A stretch of 64,000 bases of DNA from an uncultured Selenomonadaceae bacterium (GTDB taxonomy: Bacteria; Bacillota; Negativicutes; Selenomonadales; Selenomonadaceae), in assembly GCA_905233135.1 (NCBI GenBank), contig CAJOCQ010000009.1, forward strand, positions 1 to 64,000, written 5' to 3'. Position numbers and translations under genes: made by a program. This document shows positions 52,396 to 60,360 of this stretch, in pieces; position 1 is the first letter of the stretch, and each line of letters starts with the position of its first letter. The notes beneath the pieces were generated by a model. That model worked only from the letters and a program-made list of their open reading frames with translations, was not told where the DNA came from and searched no databases.

Positions 52396-54642
52396 TTGTC
52401 AAATACAGCCGGGCAGAATACCGGGAATAATTCTGCGCGAAAGGGAATGTCAATAATATTAAAAATTTTTTTGGGAATTATAATTTTTATACTTGTGACG
52501 GCGGCGGGAATTGCAATAGGATTTGTGACGGCGAACATTAACGCCAAGCCCGATATGGCGGGCGAAATTATTCCGCCTGCGTCTTCGCAAATTTACGATT
52601 CGGCAGGCAACGAAATTGCTAACATTCACGCTACTGAAAATCGTATGCCCGTAAAGATTGAACAAATTCCCGTTGCACTCCAACAAGCTTTTATTGCGAT
52701 TGAAGATAATCGTTTTTATCATCATAAAGGCGTTGACCCGCGCGGCTTGGCGCGTGCCCTTTATACTAATATAATGAAGAACGAAGTTGCAGAGGGCGGC
52801 TCGACTATCACTCAGCAACTTGCAAAAAACGCCTACCTTACTCAAGAACGTACCATTAAAAGAAAAATTCAAGAAGTTTTTTTAGCCCTGCAACTCGAAA
52901 AGCAGTACACCAAGCAGGAAATTCTTGAAATGTATTTGAATCAAATTTATTTCGGGCGCGGCGCGTACGGTGTTCAAGCCGCCGCTATCACTTACTTTAA
53001 TAAAAATGTCAGCGATTTAACTTTGTCTGAATGTGCGCTCCTTGCAGGTATTCCGAAAAGCCCGAATTACTATTCGCCCTTCAATGACGTTCAAGCCGCA
53101 AAAGAACGCCGCAATTTAGTTTTAGACCAAATGGCGAAATATCGTTATATATCTTTTGCTGAAGCCTCCGCCGCCAAAGCTGAAGAACTTGCATTGGCTC
53201 AACCTGACAGACCCGAAGAACAAAAGGACGCCGAACCTTTTATAACTTTCGTTACGCAAGTTTTAATTGAAAAATACGGCGCGGACGCTGTTTACAAACA
53301 AGGCTTGAAAATTTATACAACGATTGATTTGGATATGCAACGAATGGCGCAGGCTACGCTCAATGAATGCTTGCCGCAAGATTACGTTGATTCAAACGGT
53401 ATTCAGCAACCTCAAGGCGCAATAGTTGCCATTGACCCTAAAACAGGTTATGTTAAAGCTATGATTGGCGGGCGCGGCACTGACCAATTTAACCGCGCCG
53501 CTCAAGCTGAAAGACAACCCGGCTCTGCTTTTAAACCTTTTGTTTTTGCCGCCGCGCTTGAAAACGGTTTCACGCCTGATACTGTCATTGAAGATAAGCC
53601 GATTAACATTGACGGTTGGCAACCGCAAAACGATTCGCGCAGATTCAGCGGTGAAGTTCCAATGCGTAACGTTGCAACTTGGTCAATGAATGTTCCTACC
53701 GTGCGAATTGCTCAAACTCTCGGTATGGAAACTGTCATTTACTACGCGCAGCAAATGGGAATTACTACCTTTGTACTTGACGGCGACAGAAACGATAAAA
53801 ATTTTGCAACTTCGCTCGGCGGTATGACGCGCGGCGTTACGCCTTTGGAAATTGCAAGCGCGTATTGTACCTTTGCAAACGGCGGCGTTCATATTCCCTA
53901 CAAAGTTATTACAAAAGTTCTTGACCGTAACGGAAATATTTTGGAAGAGGCAAGCCCCGACGGCGTTGCAGTCATTCGCCCCGAAAGTGCCGCTGATTTA
54001 ACCGCAATGCTTGAAGACGTTATAAGGCGCGGTACAGGTCGCACCGCAAATATCGGACGCCCCGCCGCAGGTAAAACAGGTACAACTTCAGATTATAAAG
54101 ATGCGTGGTTCGTCGGTTACACGCCTGATTTGGTTGCCGCCGTTTGGATTGGCAACGACGATAACACTTCGACGAACGGAATTATGGGCGGGCAGACTCC
54201 CGCTGTAACTTGGGCGGCTTTTATGAATAAGGCACTAGCTAATGTTCCCGTGCATGACTTTGATAATTTGGTTGTTGAAAGGCGTTCAAGTTATTCGCCG
54301 CCGCGCCCGCGTGAATCTTCATCTTCGCGCAGAAATTATAATGACAATGATTATTCTGAAGCTCCCGCTCCGCGTTATCGTCCCGAGCCTGAACAGCCTA
54401 CCTATAACGAGCCAACTTACAGTGAACCCACCTACAACGAACAGCCAACTTACAACAAGCCAACTTATAGTGAACCTTCATACAGTGAACCAACTTACAG
54501 CGAGCCAACTTACAGTGAACCTACTTACAGCGAACCAACTTACAGTGAACCTACTTACAGCGAGCCGACTTACAGCGAGCCTTCATATTCGGATAATTAT
54601 GACGTGCCTTCGCCCGGCGACGACATTTCAAAGGATAGATAA
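52396..54642 (+). CDS. Class A penicillin-binding protein with PTYSE-repeat tail
   Basis: This 748-residue bifunctional enzyme polymerises and cross-links peptidoglycan. One N-terminal transmembrane helix (about 22-45) is followed by a GT51 domain (EDNRFYHHKGVDPRG, EGGSTITQQLAKN, LYLNQIYFG-type EMYLNQIYFGRG) and a transpeptidase domain with the active Ser in RQPGSAFKPF, the SMN motif and GKTGTT. Residues about 665-735 are 13-14 tandem copies of P-T/S-Y-S/N-E/K (PTYSE most often), an unusual periplasmic tail. TTG 52396 is eight bases after AGGAAGG. A purine-rich hairpin repeat follows the stop. Confidence 0.93.
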   Translation: MSNTAGQNTGNNSARKGMSIILKIFLGIIIFILVTAAGIAIGFVTANINAKPDMAGEIIPPASSQIYDSAGNEIANIHATENRMPVKIEQIPVALQQAFIAIEDNRFYHHKGVDPRGLARALYTNIMKNEVAEGGSTITQQLAKNAYLTQERTIKRKIQEVFLALQLEKQYTKQEILEMYLNQIYFGRGAYGVQAAAITYFNKNVSDLTLSECALLAGIPKSPNYYSPFNDVQAAKERRNLVLDQMAKYRYISFAEASAAKAEELALAQPDRPEEQKDAEPFITFVTQVLIEKYGADAVYKQGLKIYTTIDLDMQRMAQATLNECLPQDYVDSNGIQQPQGAIVAIDPKTGYVKAMIGGRGTDQFNRAAQAERQPGSAFKPFVFAAALENGFTPDTVIEDKPINIDGWQPQNDSRRFSGEVPMRNVATWSMNVPTVRIAQTLGMETVIYYAQQMGITTFVLDGDRNDKNFATSLGGMTRGVTPLEIASAYCTFANGGVHIPYKVITKVLDRNGNILEEASPDGVAVIRPESAADLTAMLEDVIRRGTGRTANIGRPAAGKTGTTSDYKDAWFVGYTPDLVAAVWIGNDDNTSTNGIMGGQTPAVTWAAFMNKALANVPVHDFDNLVVERRSSYSPPRPRESSSSRRNYNDNDYSEAPAPRYRPEPEQPTYNEPTYSEPTYNEQPTYNKPTYSEPSYSEPTYSEPTYSEPTYSEPTYSEPTYSEPTYSEPSYSDNYDVPSPGDDISKDR
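54394..54594 (+). repeat. 15-bp tandem repeats coding for PTYSE units
   Basis: Units of the form CCAACTTACAGTGAA repeat with synonymous variation across about 200 bases, encoding PTYSE, PTYNE or PSYSE. The stretch is in the 3' part of the penicillin-binding protein gene and would be prone to expansion or contraction. Confidence 0.85.
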
Positions 54643-54643
54643 A

Positions 54644-54715
54644 AGGAAAAAGGATAAAGGAGGAAGGACAAAGGGAATTGAAAAACTTTTCCCTTTAAAC
54701 TTTTTCCTTTTTCCT
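54644..54715. repeat. Purine/pyrimidine hairpin repeat, copy 1
   Basis: AGGAAAAAGG (54644-54653) pairs with CCTTTTTCCT (54706-54715); between them purine-rich units (AAAGGAGG, AAGGAC, AAAGGG) face pyrimidine-rich ones, around the core GGGAATTGAAAAACTTTT shared with 58870-58886. It lies between the penicillin-binding protein and HAD genes. Confidence 0.75.
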
Positions 54716-54742
54716 AAAAAGCGACTGAAAGGAGCTTTTTCA

Positions 54743-55555
54743 ATGATAAAACTTTTTGTAAGCGATATTGACGGCACAATTTTTGACAGCACAAAAAGCA
54801 AAAATATTTCTGCGCGAAATATAGCCGCCGTGCAAAAAATGGTTGCCGCAGGAATTACCGTAACCATTGCAACCGGCAGAATGTACAGCGCGGCTTTGCC
54901 CATTGCAAAAGAATTGGGCGTCAACGTTCCAATAATTACTTATGACGGCGCGCTGATTAAATCTGTTGCAGGCGAAGTTCTTCACAGCGAATTTTTGACG
55001 CCCGAAATAATTTTGGAAGTTACAAACTTTTTTGAGAAAAAAAATTGGCACTTGCAAAATTACAGCGAAGATAATTTATATTGCGCCTTCGCCAACGATT
55101 TAACTGCGCTTTATGAAAAATCTATCAAAGTAAAATGCAACGTTGTCGGTTGGGACGCTATGAAAAATTTAACAAAAGACGTTTGCAAACTTTTGGCAAT
55201 TACGCACAGCGCGGACGAAACTTTTGAAATAATTTCCGCGCTAAGAAAAGAATTTGCGGGCAAAATCGAAGTTACAAAGTCGCACCCGCAATTTGCCGAA
55301 ATAATTCCCTACGGCGTTTCAAAGGCGGCGGCGGTTAAAATTCTTGCCGAAAAATTGGGCGTGGAAAAATCCGAAGTTATGGCTATTGGCGATTCTGAAA
55401 ACGATTTGCCAATGTTGCAGGCGGCGGGGCAAAGTGTAGCAATGGGCAATGCTGACGACAGAATTAAAGCGGCTTGCACTTTCGTAACGGGAAATTGCGC
55501 AGATGACGGCTTTGCTGATGCTGTAGAAAATTTTGTTTTTGGTGGAAAGGTTTAA
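54743..55555 (+). CDS. HAD-superfamily IIB (Cof-type) phosphatase, second paralogue
   Basis: The 270-residue phosphatase has motif I FVSDIDGTIFD (nucleophile Asp), TIATGRMYSAA (motif II), the IIB cap, Lys in VSKAAAVKILAEKLG and motif IV MAIGDSENDLPML. It resembles the protein encoded at 41069 in fold but has only modest identity. ATG 54743 follows GAAAGGAG; the same frame is open far upstream only because it runs through the repeat-rich end of the preceding gene. Its TAA is directly followed by the ATG of the DUF2232 gene. Confidence 0.9.
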   Translation: MIKLFVSDIDGTIFDSTKSKNISARNIAAVQKMVAAGITVTIATGRMYSAALPIAKELGVNVPIITYDGALIKSVAGEVLHSEFLTPEIILEVTNFFEKKNWHLQNYSEDNLYCAFANDLTALYEKSIKVKCNVVGWDAMKNLTKDVCKLLAITHSADETFEIISALRKEFAGKIEVTKSHPQFAEIIPYGVSKAAAVKILAEKLGVEKSEVMAIGDSENDLPMLQAAGQSVAMGNADDRIKAACTFVTGNCADDGFADAVENFVFGGKV

Positions 55556-56512
55556 ATGAGCAGTAAAATTACTCCGACGATTGAAGGCGGACTTTTGACG
55601 GCAATAACGGTTATATTGGGGCTTGCGTCAACGTATTTGCCGATTGTAGGTTTATTTGTAGAATTTTTTTGCGCGGTACCAATCGTAGTTTTGACGGTAC
55701 GGCAAGGCGCGGGCAAAGGTTTTTTGGCGTTAATTGCATCATTTTTAATTTTGTCAATGCTGATAGGTCCGCTGTTATCGTTAAGAATAGCATTGAGTTT
55801 CGGAATTTGCGGGCTTATACTCGGTTATTGCATTGAGAAAAATTTTTCAACGGTCAAATGTTTCCTTGCAACATTTTTAACGGCGTTCGCCGCGCAGGTT
55901 GTAGCGGTAGCAATTTTAACTTTTGCAATGGAAATAAATTTAATGGAAGTCGAATTGTCCTCCGTGCAGGCAACGCTTGAAGAAACTTTTCAAATGTACG
56001 AGACGGCGGGAATTGACAAGCAGGAAGTTGAAAAAATGCGCGAACAAGTCAAGCCTGCGTTGCAACTTGTAAGCTACTTAATGCCGCTGATATTGTTGTT
56101 AATGGCGTTGATAAATGCGGTGATATGCTATATAACGGCGCGTTGGATTTTTCAAAAGTTGCGAATGAAATTCCCTGAACCGTTGCCGAATTTTGCGGCG
56201 TGGCACTTCCCGAAATTTTTTGTATACCTTGCGGCTTTTTCGGGAATAGGATTATATTGGGGAGCGACGCGGGAATGGAATTTACTTTACACAATTTCAA
56301 TTAACGCTTTTTATACTACGGGCTTTATTTGTTTAATACAAGGATTCGCAGTACTTTCAGCCATTGCGGACGGCTATAACTTGTCAAAATTTTGGCGGCG
56401 AATTTTTTTTATCGTGATAATATTCAACAAGCTGATGATTGACGTTGTAGTTTTTACGGGCTTGTTTGACATAATTTTTGACTTCAGGAAGTTATCGAAA
56501 AAAGAAGACTAG
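55556..56512 (+). CDS. DUF2232 (YybS-like) membrane protein
   Basis: This 318-residue protein has about eight hydrophobic segments and matches DUF2232/YybS, with an N-terminal TEGGLLTAITVIL-type segment (here TIEGGLLTAITVILGLAS), KGFLALIASFLILSMLIGP and a C-terminal INAFYTTGFICLIQGFAV. Function is unknown but it is typically encoded upstream of gdpP in Firmicutes, as here; the fold is related to energy-coupling-factor S-components. It begins directly after the HAD stop, with GGAAAGG as its ribosome binding site. Confidence 0.85.
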   Translation: MSSKITPTIEGGLLTAITVILGLASTYLPIVGLFVEFFCAVPIVVLTVRQGAGKGFLALIASFLILSMLIGPLLSLRIALSFGICGLILGYCIEKNFSTVKCFLATFLTAFAAQVVAVAILTFAMEINLMEVELSSVQATLEETFQMYETAGIDKQEVEKMREQVKPALQLVSYLMPLILLLMALINAVICYITARWIFQKLRMKFPEPLPNFAAWHFPKFFVYLAAFSGIGLYWGATREWNLLYTISINAFYTTGFICLIQGFAVLSAIADGYNLSKFWRRIFFIVIIFNKLMIDVVVFTGLFDIIFDFRKLSKKED

Positions 56513-56545
56513 GGGATAAAGCCTAAAGACTAGGGATTAGTGTAT
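56508..56545. repeat. Short drifting repeat GACTAGGGGATAAAG
   Basis: GACTAGGGGATAAAG then CCTAAAGACTAGGGATTAG overlaps the DUF2232 stop codon (TAG inside the first unit). It equals the inverse strand of 4243-4275 over about 25 bases. Confidence 0.7.
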
Positions 56546-56554
56546 TGAAAATGT

Positions 56555-56702
56555 AAATTGAAAAAGCACGCGCTTTTTAGGACACGGCGGTCACGGATGA
56601 CCGCCGCCGCGATTTACCGCCGTGATGGCGGTACTCGCGGTCGGAAGTTTCTTTCTTTTAGGCGGCTTTTCTTTCTTTTCAAAGAAAGAAAAACCGTGTT
56701 AA
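56555..56702. repeat. Intergenic modular repeat with GGCGGTCA hairpin
   Basis: GGCGGTCA/TGACCGCC (56586-56605), a second CCGCCGTGATGGCGG hairpin and the tail GGCGGCTTTTCTTTCTTTTC/AAAGAAAGAAAAACCG are present. The tail is close to that of the type A elements. It separates the DUF2232 and gdpP genes, which are usually adjacent. Confidence 0.75.
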
Positions 56703-56763
56703 AAAATTTCATAAAAAGAAAATATATTTAAAATTTAAAGCATTTTTGAAAGGCGGTGACGAT

Positions 56764-58833
56764 GTGCCGAGAAATTTATCGGCGTGGATAGACTTAGCAA
56801 TAGAACTTGCGGTACTTTTTGTATTTATAATAATATTTTCGCAGTTCAACAGATATTTGGCGGCGGCGGCGTTGATAGTATGGTTGGCGTTGGCGTTATT
56901 TTTGTGGGAGCGGCACCAAGAGCGCAATAAAAGATTTGTGGAGTATTGCGAAAACGTAGTCGGCAGCGGACAAGAATTAATGCATTTCGCTATGTCAAAT
57001 ATCCCGCAAGCAATTATGGTTGTCAACGAAAACGGCAAGCTTGAATGGTTTAACGACATTGTAAAAGATTTTTCCGAAAAACCTCCCGAACACGATATGG
57101 AAATTAAAGAATTTTGGGCGGGAATTTTAAACGAGGGAATTTTGGAATTTACGCCCGAAGAAGAAATTAACGTTTTGAAACACGGCAGGTACATTGCCAA
57201 AACTAAAAAAACGCTTGTTTCAGAAAACGGCGAAACGCTTGAAACAGAGCATTACTTTCTTGTTTACTATCGCCAACTGCGCACAAAGGAACCTTATTCA
57301 AAATTGATTGTACTTTTCGCGCAGGAAATTACAATGTACGAAAATCTGAAAACCGAATACAAACAAAGCCGCTCCGTAATTGCGTACGTGCAAGTTGATA
57401 ATTATGACGAAATTATGCAGGGACTCAACGAAACAGAAAAAACTTCGCTTACCCTGTCAATCAGTACCGAGCTTGAAAAGTGGATTAACGATTTATCGGG
57501 CTTTATGCAACGAGTTTCTGACGATTTATTTGTTGTAGTTTTGGAACGGCTTGCACTTCAAAAAGCTATTGACGAAAAATTTACAGTCCTTGACAAAATC
57601 CGCCAAATTATCAGCAAGAACGGTATACCCGTTACTTTGTCGATGGGTATTGCGGTTGCCGAAAAAAAACCGGTTGAACAATCAATGACAGAACTTGGCA
57701 AACAGGCTCAGGAAAGATTGAACGCGGCACTTGCACGCGGCGGCGACCAAGTTGCTATTAACATTGACGATAAGCCGCAATATTTCGGCGGACGCGCAAA
57801 GGCTGTTGAAAAACATAATCGCGTACGCGCACGCGTTATGGCTAATTCAATCCGCGAACATATGGAGGCGGCTGACGAAATTTTTGTAATGGGACACGTG
57901 CGCGAAGACTTCGACGCCTTCGGCGCGGCTGTCGGCGTTGCAGTTATGGCGTTGCATATTAAAAAGTCTGTCCACCTTGTTTTGAGTAATTCTACTGACA
58001 GCATTGAAAAAATTTTGGAACAATTCCGCCAAGATAAATCTTCAACCTACAAAAAAATTTTTTCCAAAGTCGAAGATATAAATTTGCAAGGCTCCATTAA
58101 TCCTTTGCTGATTGTTGTTGATACTCATATACCCTACCTTGTAGCCGCGCCGCCGTTGCTTGAAAGAATCAAAAATATTATCGTCATTGACCACCACAGG
58201 AAAAGCGATAACGTTATTAAAAATCCTTTGCTGTTTTACCATGAGCCGTCGTCCAGTTCCGCGTCAGAAATGGTTACAGAGCTTTTAATGTACTTCGATG
58301 AAAAAATCAAAGTCGGCAAACTTCCTGCAACCGCGCTGTATTCGGGTATAGTTGTCGATACAAAATCTTTCGTTGTACAAACGGGCGTACGAACATTTGA
58401 CGCGGCAGCTTATTTGCGAAGGAGCGGCGCAGACCCCGTTATAGTGCGTGAACTTTTTATGGCGGATTATGAAACGACGGTTGCACTTGCAAAGACAAAG
58501 GCGCAATCTGAATACTTTGAAGGCGGCTTGGTTGTTGCAACAATGCCTACGCTTATGCCCAACATTCAAGCAATAGCCGGGCAAGCGGCGGACGCCCTTT
58601 TGACTATTGAAAATGTGCGAATGTCAATTATTCTCTTCCAAATGAAAGATGACGTTGTTGGAATCAGCGCACGCTCCAACGGCAATTTGAATGTTCAAGT
58701 TATTATGGAACAATTCGGCGGCGGCGGGCACCAAATGGTTGCAGGCGCGCAGGTTAGAAATTCAAACATTATCGATTTGAAAAACCAAGTTACAGCAGTT
58801 GCAAGAAAATATATTTCCGAAGCAGGGGAATAG
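56764..58833 (+). CDS. gdpP: Cyclic-di-AMP phosphodiesterase GdpP
   Basis: GdpP hydrolyses c-di-AMP, controlling potassium and osmolyte homeostasis and wall stress. The 689 residues have two N-terminal membrane helices (about 10-55), a PAS-like domain (70-180), a degenerate GGDEF domain (about 200-330), and a DHH-DHHA1 catalytic part with GHVREDFDAFGAAVG, VVDTH, VIDHHRKSD and GGGGHQMVAGAQ. GTG 56764 lies seven bases after AAAGGCGG. In many Firmicutes rplI and dnaB follow; here they do not. Confidence 0.93.
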   Translation: MPRNLSAWIDLAIELAVLFVFIIIFSQFNRYLAAAALIVWLALALFLWERHQERNKRFVEYCENVVGSGQELMHFAMSNIPQAIMVVNENGKLEWFNDIVKDFSEKPPEHDMEIKEFWAGILNEGILEFTPEEEINVLKHGRYIAKTKKTLVSENGETLETEHYFLVYYRQLRTKEPYSKLIVLFAQEITMYENLKTEYKQSRSVIAYVQVDNYDEIMQGLNETEKTSLTLSISTELEKWINDLSGFMQRVSDDLFVVVLERLALQKAIDEKFTVLDKIRQIISKNGIPVTLSMGIAVAEKKPVEQSMTELGKQAQERLNAALARGGDQVAINIDDKPQYFGGRAKAVEKHNRVRARVMANSIREHMEAADEIFVMGHVREDFDAFGAAVGVAVMALHIKKSVHLVLSNSTDSIEKILEQFRQDKSSTYKKIFSKVEDINLQGSINPLLIVVDTHIPYLVAAPPLLERIKNIIVIDHHRKSDNVIKNPLLFYHEPSSSSASEMVTELLMYFDEKIKVGKLPATALYSGIVVDTKSFVVQTGVRTFDAAAYLRRSGADPVIVRELFMADYETTVALAKTKAQSEYFEGGLVVATMPTLMPNIQAIAGQAADALLTIENVRMSIILFQMKDDVVGISARSNGNLNVQVIMEQFGGGGHQMVAGAQVRNSNIIDLKNQVTAVARKYISEAGE

Positions 58834-58837
58834 TTTT

Positions 58838-58913
58838 TTAGGATAAAGGAGAAAGGAGAAAGGAGAAAGGGAATTGAAAAACTTTTTCCTTTTTCCTTTA
58901 AACTTTATCCTAA
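58838..58913. repeat. Purine/pyrimidine hairpin repeat, copy 2
   Basis: TTAGGATAAAG (58838-58848) pairs perfectly with CTTTATCCTAA (58903-58913); inside, four GGAGAAA units oppose CTTTTTCC units around GGGAATTGAAAAACTTTT. It follows the gdpP stop and may act as a terminator or a roadblock. Confidence 0.75.
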
Positions 58914-58938
58914 ATTTCGACCGAAGGGAGAAATTTTT

Positions 58939-60288
58939 ACGATTCACAAATTTAAACAAGGCGAAGATTTTATTTTATTGGACGTAAACAGCGGCGCAGT
59001 TCACATTATCGACGAAATGACTTTTGACATTTTGGACACTTTCAACGGCGAAAATGACGCTGAAACCTGCGCGAAATTTTCAGCAAAATATCCTGTCAAT
59101 GAAATTTCTGAAGTACTTGAAGAATTACACGAACTTATTAAAGCGGGCGAACTTTTTGCGCCTGAAATTGAAGTGCCGCCGATTTTTAAAAGTTTCGGCG
59201 TTGTAAAATCTTTGTGTTTAATGGTCGCGCAGGACTGCAACCTCCGCTGCAAATATTGTTTCGGCGATGAGGGTACGTACGGACACCGCGCTATTATGTC
59301 TGAAGAAATTGGGCGTGCGGCTGTCGATTTTATAATTAAAAATTCGGGATTGCGTAAACATTGCGAAATTGATTTTTTCGGCGGCGAACCGCTTTTAAAT
59401 TTTAAAACAGTTAAAGCAGTTACTGAATATGTTCGCCAACGTGAAAAAGATACAGGCAAAATTTTTAAGTTGACTTTGACAACAAACGGAATGTTGCTTG
59501 ACGATAAAAAAATTTCTTGGCTCAACGAAAATAATATTTCTATGGTTTTAAGTTTGGACGGGCGAAAAGAAGTTCATGACGCAATGCGCCCTGATATTGC
59601 GGGCGGCGGCAGTTATGACCGCGTACTGAAAAATTTCCAAAAACTCGTACAAAGTCGCAACGGCGATAACTATTATTTGCGCGGCACTTACACCAACAAA
59701 AATTTAGATTTTGTCGAAGATATTAAAAGCATTTACGACGCGGGATTTGATATTCTTTCGCTGGAGCCTGTAGTTTTGAAAAATTCGCCGCTTGCACTGA
59801 CTGAAGAAAATTTGCCGCGTATCTTTGAAGAGTACGATAAACTTACAGAACTTTATTTAAACTATCGAAAAGAAGGGCGCGGCTTTTTCTTTTTCCATTT
59901 CAATGTTGATTTGTCAAACGGTCCTTGCGTTGCCAAAAGATTGAGCGGCTGCGGCGCAGGACACGAATATTTTGCTGTTGCAGAAAACGGCGATTTATAT
60001 CCCTGTCATCAATTTGTCGGGCGCGGCAAATACAAACTCGGCGACGTGTTTAACGGCGTCAATGAAGACGCTAAACATTGGACGAAATATTTTCGTGATT
60101 CGCACGTTTTGAACAAGCCGAAATGCAAAGATTGTTGGGCGAAATATTTTTGTAGCGGCGGCTGTCACGCCAACGCGGATTTATTCAACAATGACATTCG
60201 CAAGCCTTATGAAATTGGTTGCGAAATTCAGAAAAAGCGGCTTGAGTGCGCTATTTACGTTCAAGCAAAAATTCTTGCAGAAAATTAA
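58939..60288 (+). CDS. SCIFF-maturase-like radical SAM/SPASM protein with non-ATG start
   Basis: This 449-residue protein resembles ScfB, which forms thioether cross-links in the SCIFF peptide. An N-terminal peptide-binding region (IHKFKQG, then LLDVNSGAVHIIDE) precedes the radical SAM cluster motif CNLRCKYC, the FFGGEPLLNF strand and SPASM cluster segments GCGAGHEYFAV, YPCHQF and CKDCWAKYFCSGGCH. Homologues begin MIHKF; here the codon at that place, after GAAGGGAG, is ACG (58939-58941) followed by ATT, neither a normal start. The next conventional start, TTG 58978, would remove 13 conserved residues. No Cys-rich SCIFF gene is seen nearby. Confidence 0.8.
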   Translation, partial: TIHKFKQGEDFILLDVNSGAVHIIDEMTFDILDTFNGENDAETCAKFSAKYPVNEISEVLEELHELIKAGELFAPEIEVPPIFKSFGVVKSLCLMVAQDCNLRCKYCFGDEGTYGHRAIMSEEIGRAAVDFIIKNSGLRKHCEIDFFGGEPLLNFKTVKAVTEYVRQREKDTGKIFKLTLTTNGMLLDDKKISWLNENNISMVLSLDGRKEVHDAMRPDIAGGGSYDRVLKNFQKLVQSRNGDNYYLRGTYTNKNLDFVEDIKSIYDAGFDILSLEPVVLKNSPLALTEENLPRIFEEYDKLTELYLNYRKEGRGFFFFHFNVDLSNGPCVAKRLSGCGAGHEYFAVAENGDLYPCHQFVGRGKYKLGDVFNGVNEDAKHWTKYFRDSHVLNKPKCKDCWAKYFCSGGCHANADLFNNDIRKPYEIGCEIQKKRLECAIYVQAKILAEN

Positions 60289-60292
60289 TTTT

Positions 60293-60323
60293 AAAGCGGC
60301 GAAAATTCAACGTCGCTTTTTTT
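60293..60323 (+). terminator. Intrinsic terminator after the radical SAM gene
   Basis: AAAGCGGCG (60293-60301) pairs with CGTCGCTTT (60311-60319) with one wobble pair, then a run of T. An extended -10 box (TGC TATAAT, 60325-60333) for the next gene follows at once. Confidence 0.8.
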
Positions 60324-60360
60324 GTGCTATAATGTTTTAAAAATTTGAGGAGTTGAGGCT

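Noticed and set aside
54394-54594. Regular repeats that could suggest a CRISPR array
   Set aside because: Units are 15 bases in frame with codons and vary synonymously; there are no spacers and no cas genes.
54242-54742. Upstream extension of the second HAD phosphatase frame
   Set aside because: It runs through the repeat-rich end of the penicillin-binding protein gene in another frame and through a hairpin; ATG 54743 has a proper ribosome binding site.
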